Below are positions 45,923-58,087 of a stretch of 64,000 nt of DNA, one piece after another; positions within the stretch are counted from its first letter, which is position 1, and each line of letters opens with the position of its first letter. This DNA is from Aureimonas sp. Leaf427. Its GTDB lineage: Bacteria; Pseudomonadota; Alphaproteobacteria; Rhizobiales; Rhizobiaceae. The notes beneath the pieces are model-generated. The model had not been told where the DNA came from, did no database searches, and worked only from the letters and a program-made list of their open reading frames with translations. Position numbers and translations under genes: made by a program. The stretch spans positions 342,489-406,488 of the forward strand of contig NZ_LMQW01000051.1 of the NCBI RefSeq assembly GCF_001425485.1, written 5' to 3'.

Positions 45923-47056
45923 ATGGCAGCATCGGCAGACGACGACGTCCAGACCGTCGTCGACCCCCGCGACGCCGCCGAGTCCGCCGGCCTCGTCTAT
46001 GTCTCCGACGAGGAGCCGGGCATTCGGCGGCGCAAGTCGGGCAAGGGGTTCAGCTATGCCGCCCCGGATGGCAAGACGATCAAGGACAAGGACACGATCG
46101 CCCGTATCCGGTCCCTCGCCATTCCTCCCGCCTATACCGACGTCTGGATCTCGTCCGATCCCGCCGGCCACATCCAGGCGACGGGCCGCGACGCCAAGGG
46201 CCGGAAACAGTACCGCTACCATCCCAAGTTTCGGGAGGTGCGGGACGGGGTGAAGTTCGAGCATGTCATGGAATTCGCGCACTGCCTGCCGAAGATCCGG
46301 GAGACCGTGTCGAACCATATGTCGCTGAAGGGCCTGCCGCGCGACAAGGTGCTCGCGACGACCGTCCACCTTCTGGAGACGACCCTGATCCGCGTCGGCA
46401 ACGACGACTACGTCAAGCAGAACCAGAGCTACGGCCTGACCACGCTGCAGGACAAGCATGTGAAGATCGAGGGATCGGCGCTGCGCTTTCGCTTCAAGGG
46501 CAAGAGCGGCAAGACCTGGAACCTCGACGTGAAGGACAAACGGATCGCCCGGATCGTCAAGGCCTGCCAGGACCTGCCGGGCCAGGAACTTCTCCAATAC
46601 GTGGACGAGGACGGCGCGACCCGCGACGTGACCTCGGCCGACGTGAATGCCTATCTGCGGGAGATCACGGGCAAGGACATCACGGCGAAGGACTTTCGCA
46701 CCTGGGCCGGAACGGTCCTCGCCGCGCTGGCGCTGCGCGAGTTCGAGGAGTTCGATACCGACGCCAAGGCCCGGAAGAACGTGCGCGCGGCGATCGAGCG
46801 TGTCGCCGCCCGTCTCGGCAACACGCCGACGGTCTGCCGCAAGTGCTACGTCCACCCGGAAATCCTCAACACCTATCTCAGCGGATCGCTGCTCCTGGAG
46901 ATCAAGGAAGAGGTGGACGCCGAACTGCGCGAGAGCCTGACGGGACTGACGCCGGAAGAGGCGGCCGTCATGGGCCTCCTGCGCGCCCGCCTTTCCGCGG
47001 AAATATCGAAGGCCGGCAAGACCGCTTCGTCCCGCACCCTCGAAGCCGCGGCTTGA
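45923..47056 (+). CDS. DNA topoisomerase IB (poxvirus type)
   Basis: The enzyme relaxes supercoils by nicking and rejoining one strand through a 3'-phosphotyrosine. The 377-residue protein has the bacterial N-terminal segment (about 25-100; IRRRKSGKGFSYAAPDGKTI) and a catalytic domain with QYRYHPKFREVRD, LIRVGNDDYVKQN, FRTWAGTVLAALAL and the nucleophile Tyr in VCRKCYVHPEIL. GGGAGGCGGTCC precedes ATG 45923. It is followed by exonuclease III 25 bases on, likely one transcript. Confidence 0.94.
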   Translation: MAASADDDVQTVVDPRDAAESAGLVYVSDEEPGIRRRKSGKGFSYAAPDGKTIKDKDTIARIRSLAIPPAYTDVWISSDPAGHIQATGRDAKGRKQYRYHPKFREVRDGVKFEHVMEFAHCLPKIRETVSNHMSLKGLPRDKVLATTVHLLETTLIRVGNDDYVKQNQSYGLTTLQDKHVKIEGSALRFRFKGKSGKTWNLDVKDKRIARIVKACQDLPGQELLQYVDEDGATRDVTSADVNAYLREITGKDITAKDFRTWAGTVLAALALREFEEFDTDAKARKNVRAAIERVAARLGNTPTVCRKCYVHPEILNTYLSGSLLLEIKEEVDAELRESLTGLTPEEAAVMGLLRARLSAEISKAGKTASSRTLEAAA

Positions 47057-47081
47057 CGTGCAGCCGGACGCGGAGTGATCG

Positions 47082-47942
47082 ATGGCCACCCGTGCCAAAC
47101 CGTCGAGCCGCGGGCGGCCGAGCGCGGAGCCGGAGGACGGAGACCCCGGCGCGGTGAAGATCGCGACCTTCAACGTCAACGGCGTCAACGGCCGGCTGCC
47201 TTTGCTCCTGCGATGGCTGGAGGAGGCCACACCGGACATCGTCTGCCTGCAGGAGCTCAAGGCCCCCCAGGGCAAGTTTCCGCTCGGCGCGATCGAGGCG
47301 GCCGGCTACCGGGCGGTCTGGCATGGCCAGAGCCGCTGGAACGGCGTCGCCATTCTGTCGAGGGGGTCGGAGCCGATCGAGACGCGGCGGGGGCTTCCCG
47401 GCGACGATGCCGAGAGCGACAGCCGCTACATCGAGGCGGCCGTCAAAGGGGTTCTGATCGGCTGTCTCTACCTGCCGAACGGCAATCCGGCGCCCGGCCC
47501 GAAGTTCGAGCGCAAGCTCGACTGGTTCCGGCGCTTCACGGAACATGCCGCCACGCTTCTCGCCTCCGGCGCCCCGGTGATCCTGGCCGGCGACTACAAC
47601 ACCATGCCGACCGATCTCGACGTCCACAGACCCGAACGCTGGACCGACGACGCGCTGTTTCGCCCCGAAGTGCGCGAGGCCTTCGAGGGTCTGACCGGGC
47701 AGGGGTGGACGGATGCGGTGCGCGCGCTCCATCCCGGCGAGCGCCTCTACACGTTCTGGGACTATCTGCGGACGGCGTGGGAGAGGGACGCCGGCCTTCG
47801 CCTGGATCATCTCCTCCTCAGCCCGAACCTTTCCGGACGGCTCGCCGCGGCCGAGATCGACCGCCATGTCCGGGGATGGGACCATGCGAGCGACCACGCG
47901 CCGGTCTGGATCTCTCTCACCGGCGAGGCTTCGTCTCGATGA
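47082..47942 (+). CDS. xth: Exonuclease III-family AP endonuclease
   Basis: This 286-residue Mg-dependent nuclease of base-excision repair cleaves abasic sites and trims 3' ends. Motifs run in family order: KIATFNVNGVNGRLPLLLRW, CLQELKAPQGKFP (metal Glu), GVLIGCLYLPNGNP, LAGDYNTMPTDLDV, LRLDHLLLSPNL and WDHASDHAPVWISL (catalytic Asp/His). It has a 25-residue basic extension at the N-terminus. The topoisomerase is upstream and Ku downstream, which links it to end processing. Confidence 0.94.
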   Translation: MATRAKPSSRGRPSAEPEDGDPGAVKIATFNVNGVNGRLPLLLRWLEEATPDIVCLQELKAPQGKFPLGAIEAAGYRAVWHGQSRWNGVAILSRGSEPIETRRGLPGDDAESDSRYIEAAVKGVLIGCLYLPNGNPAPGPKFERKLDWFRRFTEHAATLLASGAPVILAGDYNTMPTDLDVHRPERWTDDALFRPEVREAFEGLTGQGWTDAVRALHPGERLYTFWDYLRTAWERDAGLRLDHLLLSPNLSGRLAAAEIDRHVRGWDHASDHAPVWISLTGEASSR

Positions 47943-47967
47943 GGAACCAGGCATCGGGCCGGCCGTT
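47943..47967 (+). promoter_or_regulatory. EcfG-type promoter before ku
   Basis: GGAAC at 47943-47947, sixteen bases, then CGTT at 47964-47967, an exact match to the GGAAC-N16-CGTT consensus. It begins directly after the exonuclease III stop and ends 29 bases before the Ku start codon, so Ku has its own promoter. Confidence 0.7.
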
Positions 47968-47996
47968 CGGTCTTTCGTCGAAGGAGAGAGATCGAG

Positions 47997-48806
47997 ATGG
48001 CGACCCATTCGTTCTGGAAAGGCTATCTGAAGCTCTCCCTGGTGACCTGTCCGGTGGTGATGTCGCCGGCGACCTCCGAGAGCGAGAAGGTCAAGTTCCA
48101 CACTCTCAACCGCAAGACCGGCAACCGGATCGTCACGCGAAACGTCGATGCGGTCACCGACGAGCCGGTCGAAGAGGACGACGAGGTGAAGGGCTACGAG
48201 CGCGGCGACGACGACTTCGTCCTCCTGGAGGACGATGAGATCGCAGCGGTCGCCCTCGAAAGCACCCGCACGATCGATATCGACATGTTCGTGCCCGCCG
48301 ACAGCATCGAATGGGTCTGGTACGACAAGCCCCACTATCTCACCCCGAACGATTCCGTCGGCGAGGAGGCCTTCTCCGTCATCCGCGATGCCATGGCCTC
48401 GACGGGCATGGTCGGCATCTCCCGCCTCGTCATGTACAGCCGGGAGCGGGCCGTGATGCTGGAGCCGAGGAGCAAGGGAATCGTCCTCTGGACCCTGCGC
48501 TACGGCGACGAGGTGCGGGCGGAGGATCTCTACTTCGGCAAGATCAAGGCCGGAAAGCCGGACGCCAAGCAGATGACGCTCGTCAAGAAGCTGATCGAGG
48601 AGCGGTCGAAGCCCTGGGACCCGAAAATGGTCGACGACCCCGTCCAGGCGAACCTGCTCGATCTCATCGCCTCGAAGAAGAAGGGTCGGAAGCGGCCTTC
48701 CAAGGCCAAGGCGGCCGAGCCCGCCGCGCCCTCCAACGTCGTCAACATCATGGACGCCCTGCGCCGCAGCATCTCCTCCGACAAGACGCCGAGGAAGGCG
48801 CCTTAG
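47997..48806 (+). CDS. ku: Ku DNA end-binding protein (first copy)
   Basis: Ku forms a homodimeric ring on double-strand ends and recruits LigD for non-homologous end joining. This 269-residue protein shows SFWKGYLKLSLVTCPVVM, VKFHTLNRKTGNRI, DEVKGYERGDDDFVLLED and a basic Lys/Arg tail (KKKGRKRPSKAKA). AAGGAGAGAGATCGAG precedes ATG 47997. Its TAG stop interlocks with the TAA stop of convergent ligD (48803-48806). It differs clearly from the second Ku at 51379. Confidence 0.95.
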   Translation: MATHSFWKGYLKLSLVTCPVVMSPATSESEKVKFHTLNRKTGNRIVTRNVDAVTDEPVEEDDEVKGYERGDDDFVLLEDDEIAAVALESTRTIDIDMFVPADSIEWVWYDKPHYLTPNDSVGEEAFSVIRDAMASTGMVGISRLVMYSRERAVMLEPRSKGIVLWTLRYGDEVRAEDLYFGKIKAGKPDAKQMTLVKKLIEERSKPWDPKMVDDPVQANLLDLIASKKKGRKRPSKAKAAEPAAPSNVVNIMDALRRSISSDKTPRKAP

Positions 48807-51379
48807 CTCCGCTTGCGGCGCTTCTTCGGCGCATCCCCGATCGGGGCCTCCGCTGCCCTGAAATGCGCCCAAGGGTCGGAGGCGAGGGCAGCCATGCGGG
48901 TCGGCGTGTTCTCGACGGTGAAATAGGCCGGACCGATCGCCGGGCTCAGCTCCGACCAGTCGAGCGGCATGGAGACGGGCGCGCCCGGCCGTGCCCGCGT
49001 CGAATAGGGCGCGACGGCCGTCATGCCTCGTTGGTTGCGCAGGTAGTCGATGAGGATCTTGCCGTGCCGTTTCGACTTGGTGATCGTCGAGACGTAGCGG
49101 TCGGGAGCATCCGCGGCCATGGAGTCGGCCATCGCCTTCGTGAAGGCCTTCACGGCCGGCCAGTCGGCACTCGGCTTCACCGGCGCCACGACATGCAGCC
49201 CCTTGCCGCCCGACGTCTTCACGAAAGGCTCGAGCCCCGCGAGCTTCAGGCGTTCGCGCACCTCTTCGGCGGCCGCGATGACATCGGTCCAGTCGACGCC
49301 GTCGCCGGGGTCGAGATCCATCGTGATCGTGTCCGGCCGATCCCAGTCCGCGACCGTCGAGCCCCAGGGGTGGATCTCGAGGACGGCCCCCTGAACGAGC
49401 CCGATCAGGCCGTCGAGATTCCCGACGGCGACGAACGGCTCCTCCGTCTCCGCCGAAGGGTCCGTCACGAGCCGAATGCTTTTGCTGAGGCCTTTCCAGG
49501 CGTGTTTCTGAAAGAAGGACGGACCCGCGATCCCGCTCGGGCATCGCAGGAGGGCGAGGGGGCGGTCTGCGATGAAGGGGGCCATGTAGCGCCAGAGGTC
49601 GCTGTAATAGTCCGCCAGCCCTTCCTTCGTGACCCCGACATCCGGCCAGTAGACCCGATCGCCATGGGTGAGCGCCACGGAGGGCTTCGGCGACGCCGCG
49701 GCCTTCGGGCGCGTCGCCGCGACCTCGCGCACGATCTCCCGCGCCGACTTGTCCTCGCGAAGGCCGCGAAACGAAGCGTGCCGAAGATGGCCGTCCGCCG
49801 TCCAGGCGCGAAACTCCACCTCCGCCACGAGATCCGGCCGGACGTAGCGTGCCAGACGCGCCTCCTCCGCCGTGAGCTTGGCGCCGAAGGGACTCGCCTC
49901 GGCCTTCAGCCGGTTGAGCCTTTCGAACAGATCCTCGGCGACCGCCCCGGAAAAGCCGGTGCCGACGCGGCCGACATGGTCGAGCCGGTCGCCGTCGTAG
50001 AGGCCGAGAAGCAGCGAGCCGATCGCCTTCCTGGATGTGGAGGAGGGGACGTAGCCGCCGATGACGAACTCCTGGCGGGACGAGCATTTGGACTTCACCC
50101 AGCCTTTTCCGCGGCCGGACTGGTAGGGGCCGTCGGCAAGCTTGGAGATGACGCCTTCGAGGCCGAGGCGGCAGGCGTGGCGCAGCACGGTGGCACCGTT
50201 TTCTTCGAAGTGGCCGCTATATTTCAGCACTGCGCCGTCGGGGCCGACGAGCTCCTGCAGCACCGCCTTGCGCTGCACCAGCGGCACCTGCCGCAGATCG
50301 TATCCATCGAGATGAAGGAGGTCGAAGGCATAGAAGGAGAAGCGGTCGGAGCGCCCTTCGCTGAGGTCGGACTGGAGGGCCGAGAAGTCCGACGCTCCCG
50401 CGCTCGTCTCCACGACCAGCTCCCCGTCGATGACGGCCGTGCCGACCGGCAAGGCTTGCAGAGCTTCGACGACCGGCTTGCCGAACCTCTTCGTCCACTC
50501 GAGCCCGCTGCGCGTCGACAGCCTCACGCGCCCGGCCTCGATCCGGGCCTGCAGGCGATAGCCGTCGAACTTGATCTCGTGGAGCCAGCGCTTGCCGGCG
50601 GGCGGCTTGGCGACGAGCGTGGCGAGGCTGGGCTCGACGAAATCGGGCAGAGTCGCCTTAGTGGCGCCCTCGATGCCGGACGCATCCGGGGCGGTGCCCG
50701 GCGGCTCGTCCGCGGCAGGCGACGAGGCGGCCCGACGGGGCTTCGCCGCCTTCTTCGTGGCGGGCTTCTTCGCGCCGATCTTGCCGGTCCGCGACGACCA
50801 GCCGGGTGCCTCGCCGGCGACCTCGTCCAACATCCGGCCCGTTTTGGCCGATTCCGGCCGCTCTTCGAGAATGTCCAGATCGCCCGCCTCGCGCGCGGCC
50901 GCATCCTCGCCCTTGATCAGGAGCCAGTTCTCGCGCTTCTCGCCGGGCTTGCCGTGCATCCGCACGAGATGCCAATGCCCCGAGAGTTTCTCGCCCGAAA
51001 GCTCGAACTCCAGATGCCCCTTCGCGTAACCTTTGGCTGCGTCGTGAAGGGGCGCCCAGGTCCCGCGGTCCCAGACGATGACCGTTCCGCCGCCATACTC
51101 GCCCTTCGGGATCGTGCCTTCGAAGTCGCCATATTCGAGCGGATGATCCTCGACATGCACGGCAAGGCGCTTTTCGCCGGGCACGAGGCTCGGACCCTTC
51201 GTGACGGCCCAGCTTTTCAGAACGCCATCCAGTTCGAGCCGGAAATCGTAGTGCAGGCGCGTGGCATCGTGCTTCTGGATCACGAAGCTCTGGCCGCCGC
51301 TCCGGACATCGCCGCCTTCGGGCTCCGACGTCGCGGCGAAGTTGCGCTTCTTGCGGTAGGGCTCGAGCGCAGCGGCCAT
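48803..51379 (-). CDS. ligD: Multifunctional DNA ligase D (PE-LIG-POL)
   Basis: This 858-residue NHEJ enzyme has the Pseudomonas-type domain order. The phosphoesterase (about 25-165) shows QKHDATRLHYDFRLELDG and HVEDHPLEYGDFEG. A Lys/Ala-rich linker (about 200-240) follows. The ATP-dependent ligase (about 245-545) has its nucleophile Lys270 in HEIKFDGYRLQARI. The primase-like polymerase (about 565-840) shows RCPSGIAGPSFFQKHAW and catalytic Asp in MDLDPGDGVDW. Its ATG overlaps the stop of the second Ku by one base, so they are coupled. Confidence 0.96.
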   Translation of the reverse strand: MAAALEPYRKKRNFAATSEPEGGDVRSGGQSFVIQKHDATRLHYDFRLELDGVLKSWAVTKGPSLVPGEKRLAVHVEDHPLEYGDFEGTIPKGEYGGGTVIVWDRGTWAPLHDAAKGYAKGHLEFELSGEKLSGHWHLVRMHGKPGEKRENWLLIKGEDAAAREAGDLDILEERPESAKTGRMLDEVAGEAPGWSSRTGKIGAKKPATKKAAKPRRAASSPAADEPPGTAPDASGIEGATKATLPDFVEPSLATLVAKPPAGKRWLHEIKFDGYRLQARIEAGRVRLSTRSGLEWTKRFGKPVVEALQALPVGTAVIDGELVVETSAGASDFSALQSDLSEGRSDRFSFYAFDLLHLDGYDLRQVPLVQRKAVLQELVGPDGAVLKYSGHFEENGATVLRHACRLGLEGVISKLADGPYQSGRGKGWVKSKCSSRQEFVIGGYVPSSTSRKAIGSLLLGLYDGDRLDHVGRVGTGFSGAVAEDLFERLNRLKAEASPFGAKLTAEEARLARYVRPDLVAEVEFRAWTADGHLRHASFRGLREDKSAREIVREVAATRPKAAASPKPSVALTHGDRVYWPDVGVTKEGLADYYSDLWRYMAPFIADRPLALLRCPSGIAGPSFFQKHAWKGLSKSIRLVTDPSAETEEPFVAVGNLDGLIGLVQGAVLEIHPWGSTVADWDRPDTITMDLDPGDGVDWTDVIAAAEEVRERLKLAGLEPFVKTSGGKGLHVVAPVKPSADWPAVKAFTKAMADSMAADAPDRYVSTITKSKRHGKILIDYLRNQRGMTAVAPYSTRARPGAPVSMPLDWSELSPAIGPAYFTVENTPTRMAALASDPWAHFRAAEAPIGDAPKKRRKRS

Positions 51380-52245
51380 CAGCTTGCCTTGCGTCTCGCC
51401 GGCTCAGCCTTCGCGCGGCGCGGCGCGGCCTTCGATTTCGGCTTTGCCTTCGTCTCGGACGGCTTCTTCTTCGCAGCGCCCGCGCTTTCGCGCAGCGCCG
51501 CCATGAGGTCGATGACCTTGTCGGTCTTCTCGTATTCGGGAGCCTTGATCTTGCGCCCCTCGACCTTTGCCTTCACCACTTCGGCGAGCGCCGCCTCGTA
51601 GCGGTCCTCGAACGCCGAGGGATCGAACTTGCCCCTCTTCGTCTTGATGATGTGCTCGGCCAGATCCAGCATCTCGCCCTTGACCGTCAGCTCCGGCATG
51701 TCGCCGAAGGCCTTGTCGGCGGAGCGAACCTCGTAGTCGAAGTTCAGCGTGGTCGCGATCAGGCCGGAGCCGTAGACGCGGATCAGCACCGTGCGCACGC
51801 GCCGGAACAGCACCGTCTGCGCGATCGCGACGACCTTCTTGGCGCGCAGACCCTCCCGGATGAGGACGAAGGCCTCGTGCGCATGCTCGTCCGAGGGCGC
51901 CAGATAGTAGGGCTTGTCGAAATAGACGTTGTCGATCTCGGCGGCCGGTATGAAGGCCGACACGTCCAGCACCTTGTCGCTGCCCGGCACGGCGGCTGCC
52001 ACTTCCTCGGGTTCGAGCACGACGTAGTCGCCCGAACTCACCTCGTAGCCCTTGACCTGATCGTCCTTCTCCACCGGTTTTCCCGTCTCACCATCGACGA
52101 ACTGGCGGTGGATGCGATGGCCCGTAGCGCGGTTGATCGTGTGGAACGCGATGCGGTCGGAGGTCGAAGCCGCCGTGTAGAGGGCAACGGGACAGGCGAC
52201 CTCGCCCACCTTCAACACGCCCTTCCAGTTCGCCCTTGGAGCCAC
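51379..52245 (-). CDS. ku: Ku DNA end-binding protein (second copy)
   Basis: The 288-residue Ku starts at GTG 52245 (MAPRANWKGVLKVGEVACPV) with GAGGTG six bases upstream; the open frame reaches 52281. Core motifs are ASTSDRIAFHTINRATGHRI, DDQVKGYEVSSGDYVVLEPE and TVKGEMLDLAEHIIKTKRGK. The C-terminus is strongly basic (KKKPSETKAKPKSKAAPRR). It leads the ku-ligD transcript, opposite the first Ku. Two or more Ku paralogues are known in rhizobia, where they have separate roles. Confidence 0.95.
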   Translation of the reverse strand: MAPRANWKGVLKVGEVACPVALYTAASTSDRIAFHTINRATGHRIHRQFVDGETGKPVEKDDQVKGYEVSSGDYVVLEPEEVAAAVPGSDKVLDVSAFIPAAEIDNVYFDKPYYLAPSDEHAHEAFVLIREGLRAKKVVAIAQTVLFRRVRTVLIRVYGSGLIATTLNFDYEVRSADKAFGDMPELTVKGEMLDLAEHIIKTKRGKFDPSAFEDRYEAALAEVVKAKVEGRKIKAPEYEKTDKVIDLMAALRESAGAAKKKPSETKAKPKSKAAPRRAKAEPARRKAS

Positions 52246-52311
52246 GCCAGCACCTCGCTTCTCGTCCCGATGCCACACCACAGCGCCGGCGACCTGCCGA
52301 TTTCGATACCC

Positions 52312-52336
52312 AACCGGTCAGCGTCCTCGAAGTTCC
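52312..52336 (-). promoter_or_regulatory. EcfG-type promoter before ku-ligD
   Basis: On the minus strand GGAAC (52332-52336) is followed by sixteen bases and GGTT (52312-52315), the same variant as before the topoisomerase gene. It lies about 67 bases upstream of the GTG start of the second Ku, in the gap before the cupin gene. Confidence 0.6.
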
Positions 52337-52365
52337 TGACGCTTCTCGCCCTTCCTGACGCGGCT

Positions 52366-52776
52366 TCAGCCACCGCTCTCCGGAGCGCGGTACTGGTCGT
52401 CCGCCACCTTCTCGAGCCAGTCGACGCTCTTGCCGCCCTCGGCTTCCGCTATGGCGATGTGGGTCATGGCCGTCGATGCCGTTGCCCCGTGCCAATGCTT
52501 CTCGCCGGATGGGAACCAGACGATGTCTCCGGGGCGGATCTCCTCGACGGGACCGCCCTCGCGCTGCGCCCAACCGAGACCGGCGGTGACGATCAGCGTT
52601 TGACCGAGGGGATGGGTGTGCCAGGCCGTTCGGGCGCCGGGTTCGAAGGTGACGATGGCGCCGGCGACGCGCGCGGGTTCGCTTCCCTTGAACGGCTGGT
52701 CCAGGCGCACCGTGCCCGTGAAGTAATCGGCTGGCCCCGGCGACGAGGGCTGGCTGCCGTTGCGCTTGATGTCCAT
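52366..52776 (-). CDS. Cupin-domain protein (cytoplasmic copy)
   Basis: This 136-residue single cupin has metal ligands in [17 protein letters not shown] (two His, Gln) and [10 protein letters not shown] (His). Sequence and order follow the cupins that accompany carboxymuconolactone-decarboxylase genes. It starts [20 protein letters not shown] with no signal peptide. A close paralogue with a signal peptide lies at 57001. Together with the flavodoxin and reductase genes upstream on the same strand it probably belongs to a redox operon. Confidence 0.88.
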   Translation of the reverse strand: MDIKRNGSQPSSPGPADYFTGTVRLDQPFKGSEPARVAGAIVTFEPGARTAWHTHPLGQTLIVTAGLGWAQREGGPVEEIRPGDIVWFPSGEKHWHGATASTAMTHIAIAEAEGGKSVDWLEKVADDQYRAPESGG

Positions 52777-52817
52777 GTCGGTTCTCGCGGTTGTTTGGAT
52801 GGAAACCTATGCCTCGA

Positions 52818-54633
<1,816 letters not shown>

Positions 54634-54758
54634 GCGGGTCTTCCTTCCATGTGGATGCGGGGATGCGGATCGATCCTCGAAGCGCCGGGCTGACTCTGGG
54701 TGTCGGGCGCCGGACAAACCGCTCTGCGGTGGCTGGCCGACCAGCACCGCTTTTTGGC

Positions 54759-56158
<1,400 letters not shown>

Positions 56159-56962
56159 ATGAATGTCCTTGCCACCGCCTTGGCGACCGCAGTCCTCGTC
56201 GGCCCCTCATTCGCGCAGGAGGCCGCGCGGTCGTTCCCCAGAATGGCGCCGCCGATCGTTCGCGACACCGTTCCCGCCCTCGCGGACTATACGGACGAGG
56301 TCCTGTTCGGCAGCGTCTGGGCTCGTCCCGATCTCGCGCCGCGCGACCGCAGCATCGTGACCGTCTCGGCCCTCGTCGCGGGCGGCCACACCCGGCAGAT
56401 GACCGGCCATTTCAACCGGGCGCTCGACAACGGCGTGAAGCCGACCGAGCTGACCGAGATCATCACGCATCTTGCCTTCTATACGGGCTGGCCGAACGCC
56501 ATGTCGGCCGTCGGGGTGGCCAAGGAGGTCTTCGAGAAGCGCGGCATCGGACCTGAGCAGCTCGCCGCCATCGGCGCTGCGCCCCTTCCCGTCGACGAGA
56601 CAATCGAGCCGAAGCGTGCGGCGAGCGTCGAGGCTGCGGTCACTCCCGTGGCGCCGGCTCTCTCGGCCTACACGAACGGCGTTCTCTTCGACGACCTCTG
56701 GCGGCGTCCGGAGCTCGCGCCGCGCGACCGGAGCCTCGCCACGGTATCGGCGCTGATCGCGTCGGCCCAGGTTGACCAGCTCGCCTTCCACCTGGACCGC
56801 GGCATGGCGAACGGCCTGAAGCAGACCGAGGTCGCCGAGATCATCACGCATCTGGCCTTCTACACGGGCTGGCCAAACGCCATGACCGCGGTTCCCGTGG
56901 CCAAGACCGTGTTCGAGGCTCGCGGATCCGCCGGCGAAGGCGCCGCCCCGACCAGCAACTGA
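56159..56962 (+). CDS. Tandem carboxymuconolactone-decarboxylase-like secreted protein
   Basis: This 267-residue protein has a signal peptide ([20 protein letters not shown]) and two CMD domains (about 45-130 and 165-250). Each has an APRDRS...TVSALxA segment and a matching [16 protein letters not shown] helix. The repeats are near copies. The AhpD-type CxxC is absent, so peroxidase activity is unlikely. ATG 56159 follows GGGAGAAGCGAA. The cupin gene follows 38 bases on. Confidence 0.87.
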   Translation: MNVLATALATAVLVGPSFAQEAARSFPRMAPPIVRDTVPALADYTDEVLFGSVWARPDLAPRDRSIVTVSALVAGGHTRQMTGHFNRALDNGVKPTELTEIITHLAFYTGWPNAMSAVGVAKEVFEKRGIGPEQLAAIGAAPLPVDETIEPKRAASVEAAVTPVAPALSAYTNGVLFDDLWRRPELAPRDRSLATVSALIASAQVDQLAFHLDRGMANGLKQTEVAEIITHLAFYTGWPNAMTAVPVAKTVFEARGSAGEGAAPTSN

Positions 56963-57000
56963 CGCCCACCGACACGACACTAAAAGCCGACAGAACCGCC

Positions 57001-57477
57001 ATGAACATCTTCGCCGCCATCGCCGTGCCTTGCCTCCTTCTCGCCTCAGCCGCCGGTGCCGCCGAGGACGGGAAGGGCGTCCGGATCATACCGAACGGAT
57101 CGCAACCGTCCGCCGCCGGCCCCGCCGCGAACTTCACCGGATCCGTCCGGGTCGACAGTCGGTTCCAGGGCGAGGCGCCAGCGCGGATCGGCGGCGGTGT
57201 CGTCACCTTCGAGCCCGGGGCGCGAACCGCCTGGCATACGCATCCGCTTGGCCAAACGCTGATCGTCACTGCGGGCAAGGGTCTCGTCCAGGAATGGGGC
57301 GGGCCGGCCCAGGAGATTCAGCCCGGCGATGTCGCCTGGATCCCACCGGGCGTGAAGCACTGGCATGGAGCGGGTCCGACGACCGGGATGAGCCATGTCG
57401 CCGTGTCCGAGTCCCTCGACGGCAAGTCCGTCGAATGGTTGGAAAAAGTCTCCGACGAGCAATACGGACCGAGGTAA
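57001..57477 (+). CDS. Cupin-domain protein (exported copy)
   Basis: This 158-residue protein has a signal peptide ([20 protein letters not shown]) followed by a cupin with the ligands [19 protein letters not shown] and [17 protein letters not shown]. It shares most of its mature sequence with the cytoplasmic cupin at 52366, down to WLEKVxDxQY at the end. It pairs with the exported CMD protein upstream, mirroring the exported and cytoplasmic pairs of reductases in this block. Confidence 0.88.
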   Translation: MNIFAAIAVPCLLLASAAGAAEDGKGVRIIPNGSQPSAAGPAANFTGSVRVDSRFQGEAPARIGGGVVTFEPGARTAWHTHPLGQTLIVTAGKGLVQEWGGPAQEIQPGDVAWIPPGVKHWHGAGPTTGMSHVAVSESLDGKSVEWLEKVSDEQYGPR

Positions 57478-57559
57478 GGCTGTGGGCGGATCAAACCGCG
57501 GCCATCCCGTTTGGAAGTGGTCGCCGTTCACTGCTTGCAACACGAGTGAAGGAAGTGCG

Positions 57560-58042
57560 ATGACGACGCTGGCGCAGCGCCTCAAGGATACGGCGGCAGG
57601 TCTTTCCATCTCGTTCGCGATCGCAAGCGGCGAGGGGACTGCGCATGCCGCAGGGCAAACGGATTCCCCCGTGGAGATCCACGTTGCTGGTCATCGACCA
57701 ACGGCGAAACCCTCCGCTACGTACGCCGACGGCACCTACGTCGCGAGAGGTTGGTATGGCGGCCGGTCGTCGTCCATCACCGTCACGCTCACGCTGACCA
57801 GCGACGTCGTCACCTCAGTCGAGGTTCAGCCCCATGCCATCGATCCAACATCTCTCGAACTCCAGCACCGCTTCGCCTGAGCGGTACCAGATGTCGTCGT
57901 CGGCAAACGGGTGGGTCAGGTCCGGGTCGGTCGCCTCGTAGGATCGGGTGAGACGTCGGAAGGCTTCAACGACGCGGTGCGGAGGATCAAGGAAGTCGCT
58001 GACGTTCGTCTGACGAGGGCGGCGCGCTTGCGGGACGCCTGA
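57560..58042 (+). pseudogene. FMN-binding-domain protein gene with in-frame stop
   Basis: The frame opens at ATG 57560 (GAAGGAAGTGCG upstream) and encodes a short signal-like start and an FMN-binding-type domain (ADGTYVARGWYGG, SITVTLTLTSDVVTSVEV). TGA at codon 107 (57878-57880) halts it after LELQHRFA. The same frame stays open for 53 more codons with domain-like sequence (AVPDVVVGKRVGQVRVGRLV, then SEGFNDAVRRIKEVA) and ends at TGA 58042. A single substitution, for example CGA to TGA, best explains this. Readthrough, or a functional short form, cannot be excluded. Confidence 0.7.
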
Positions 58043-58087
58043 GCTTCCGTCTCGTTTATCGAGATGAGGATCTTGGGCAGCTCGTCC

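Noticed and set aside
46968..50087. 1039-codon minus-strand frame spanning exonuclease III, Ku and part of ligD
   Set aside because: Crosses several real genes in both directions; composition is shadow-like.
48311..51601. 1096-codon plus-strand frame opposite ligD
   Set aside because: Antisense to a complete LigD; no motifs.
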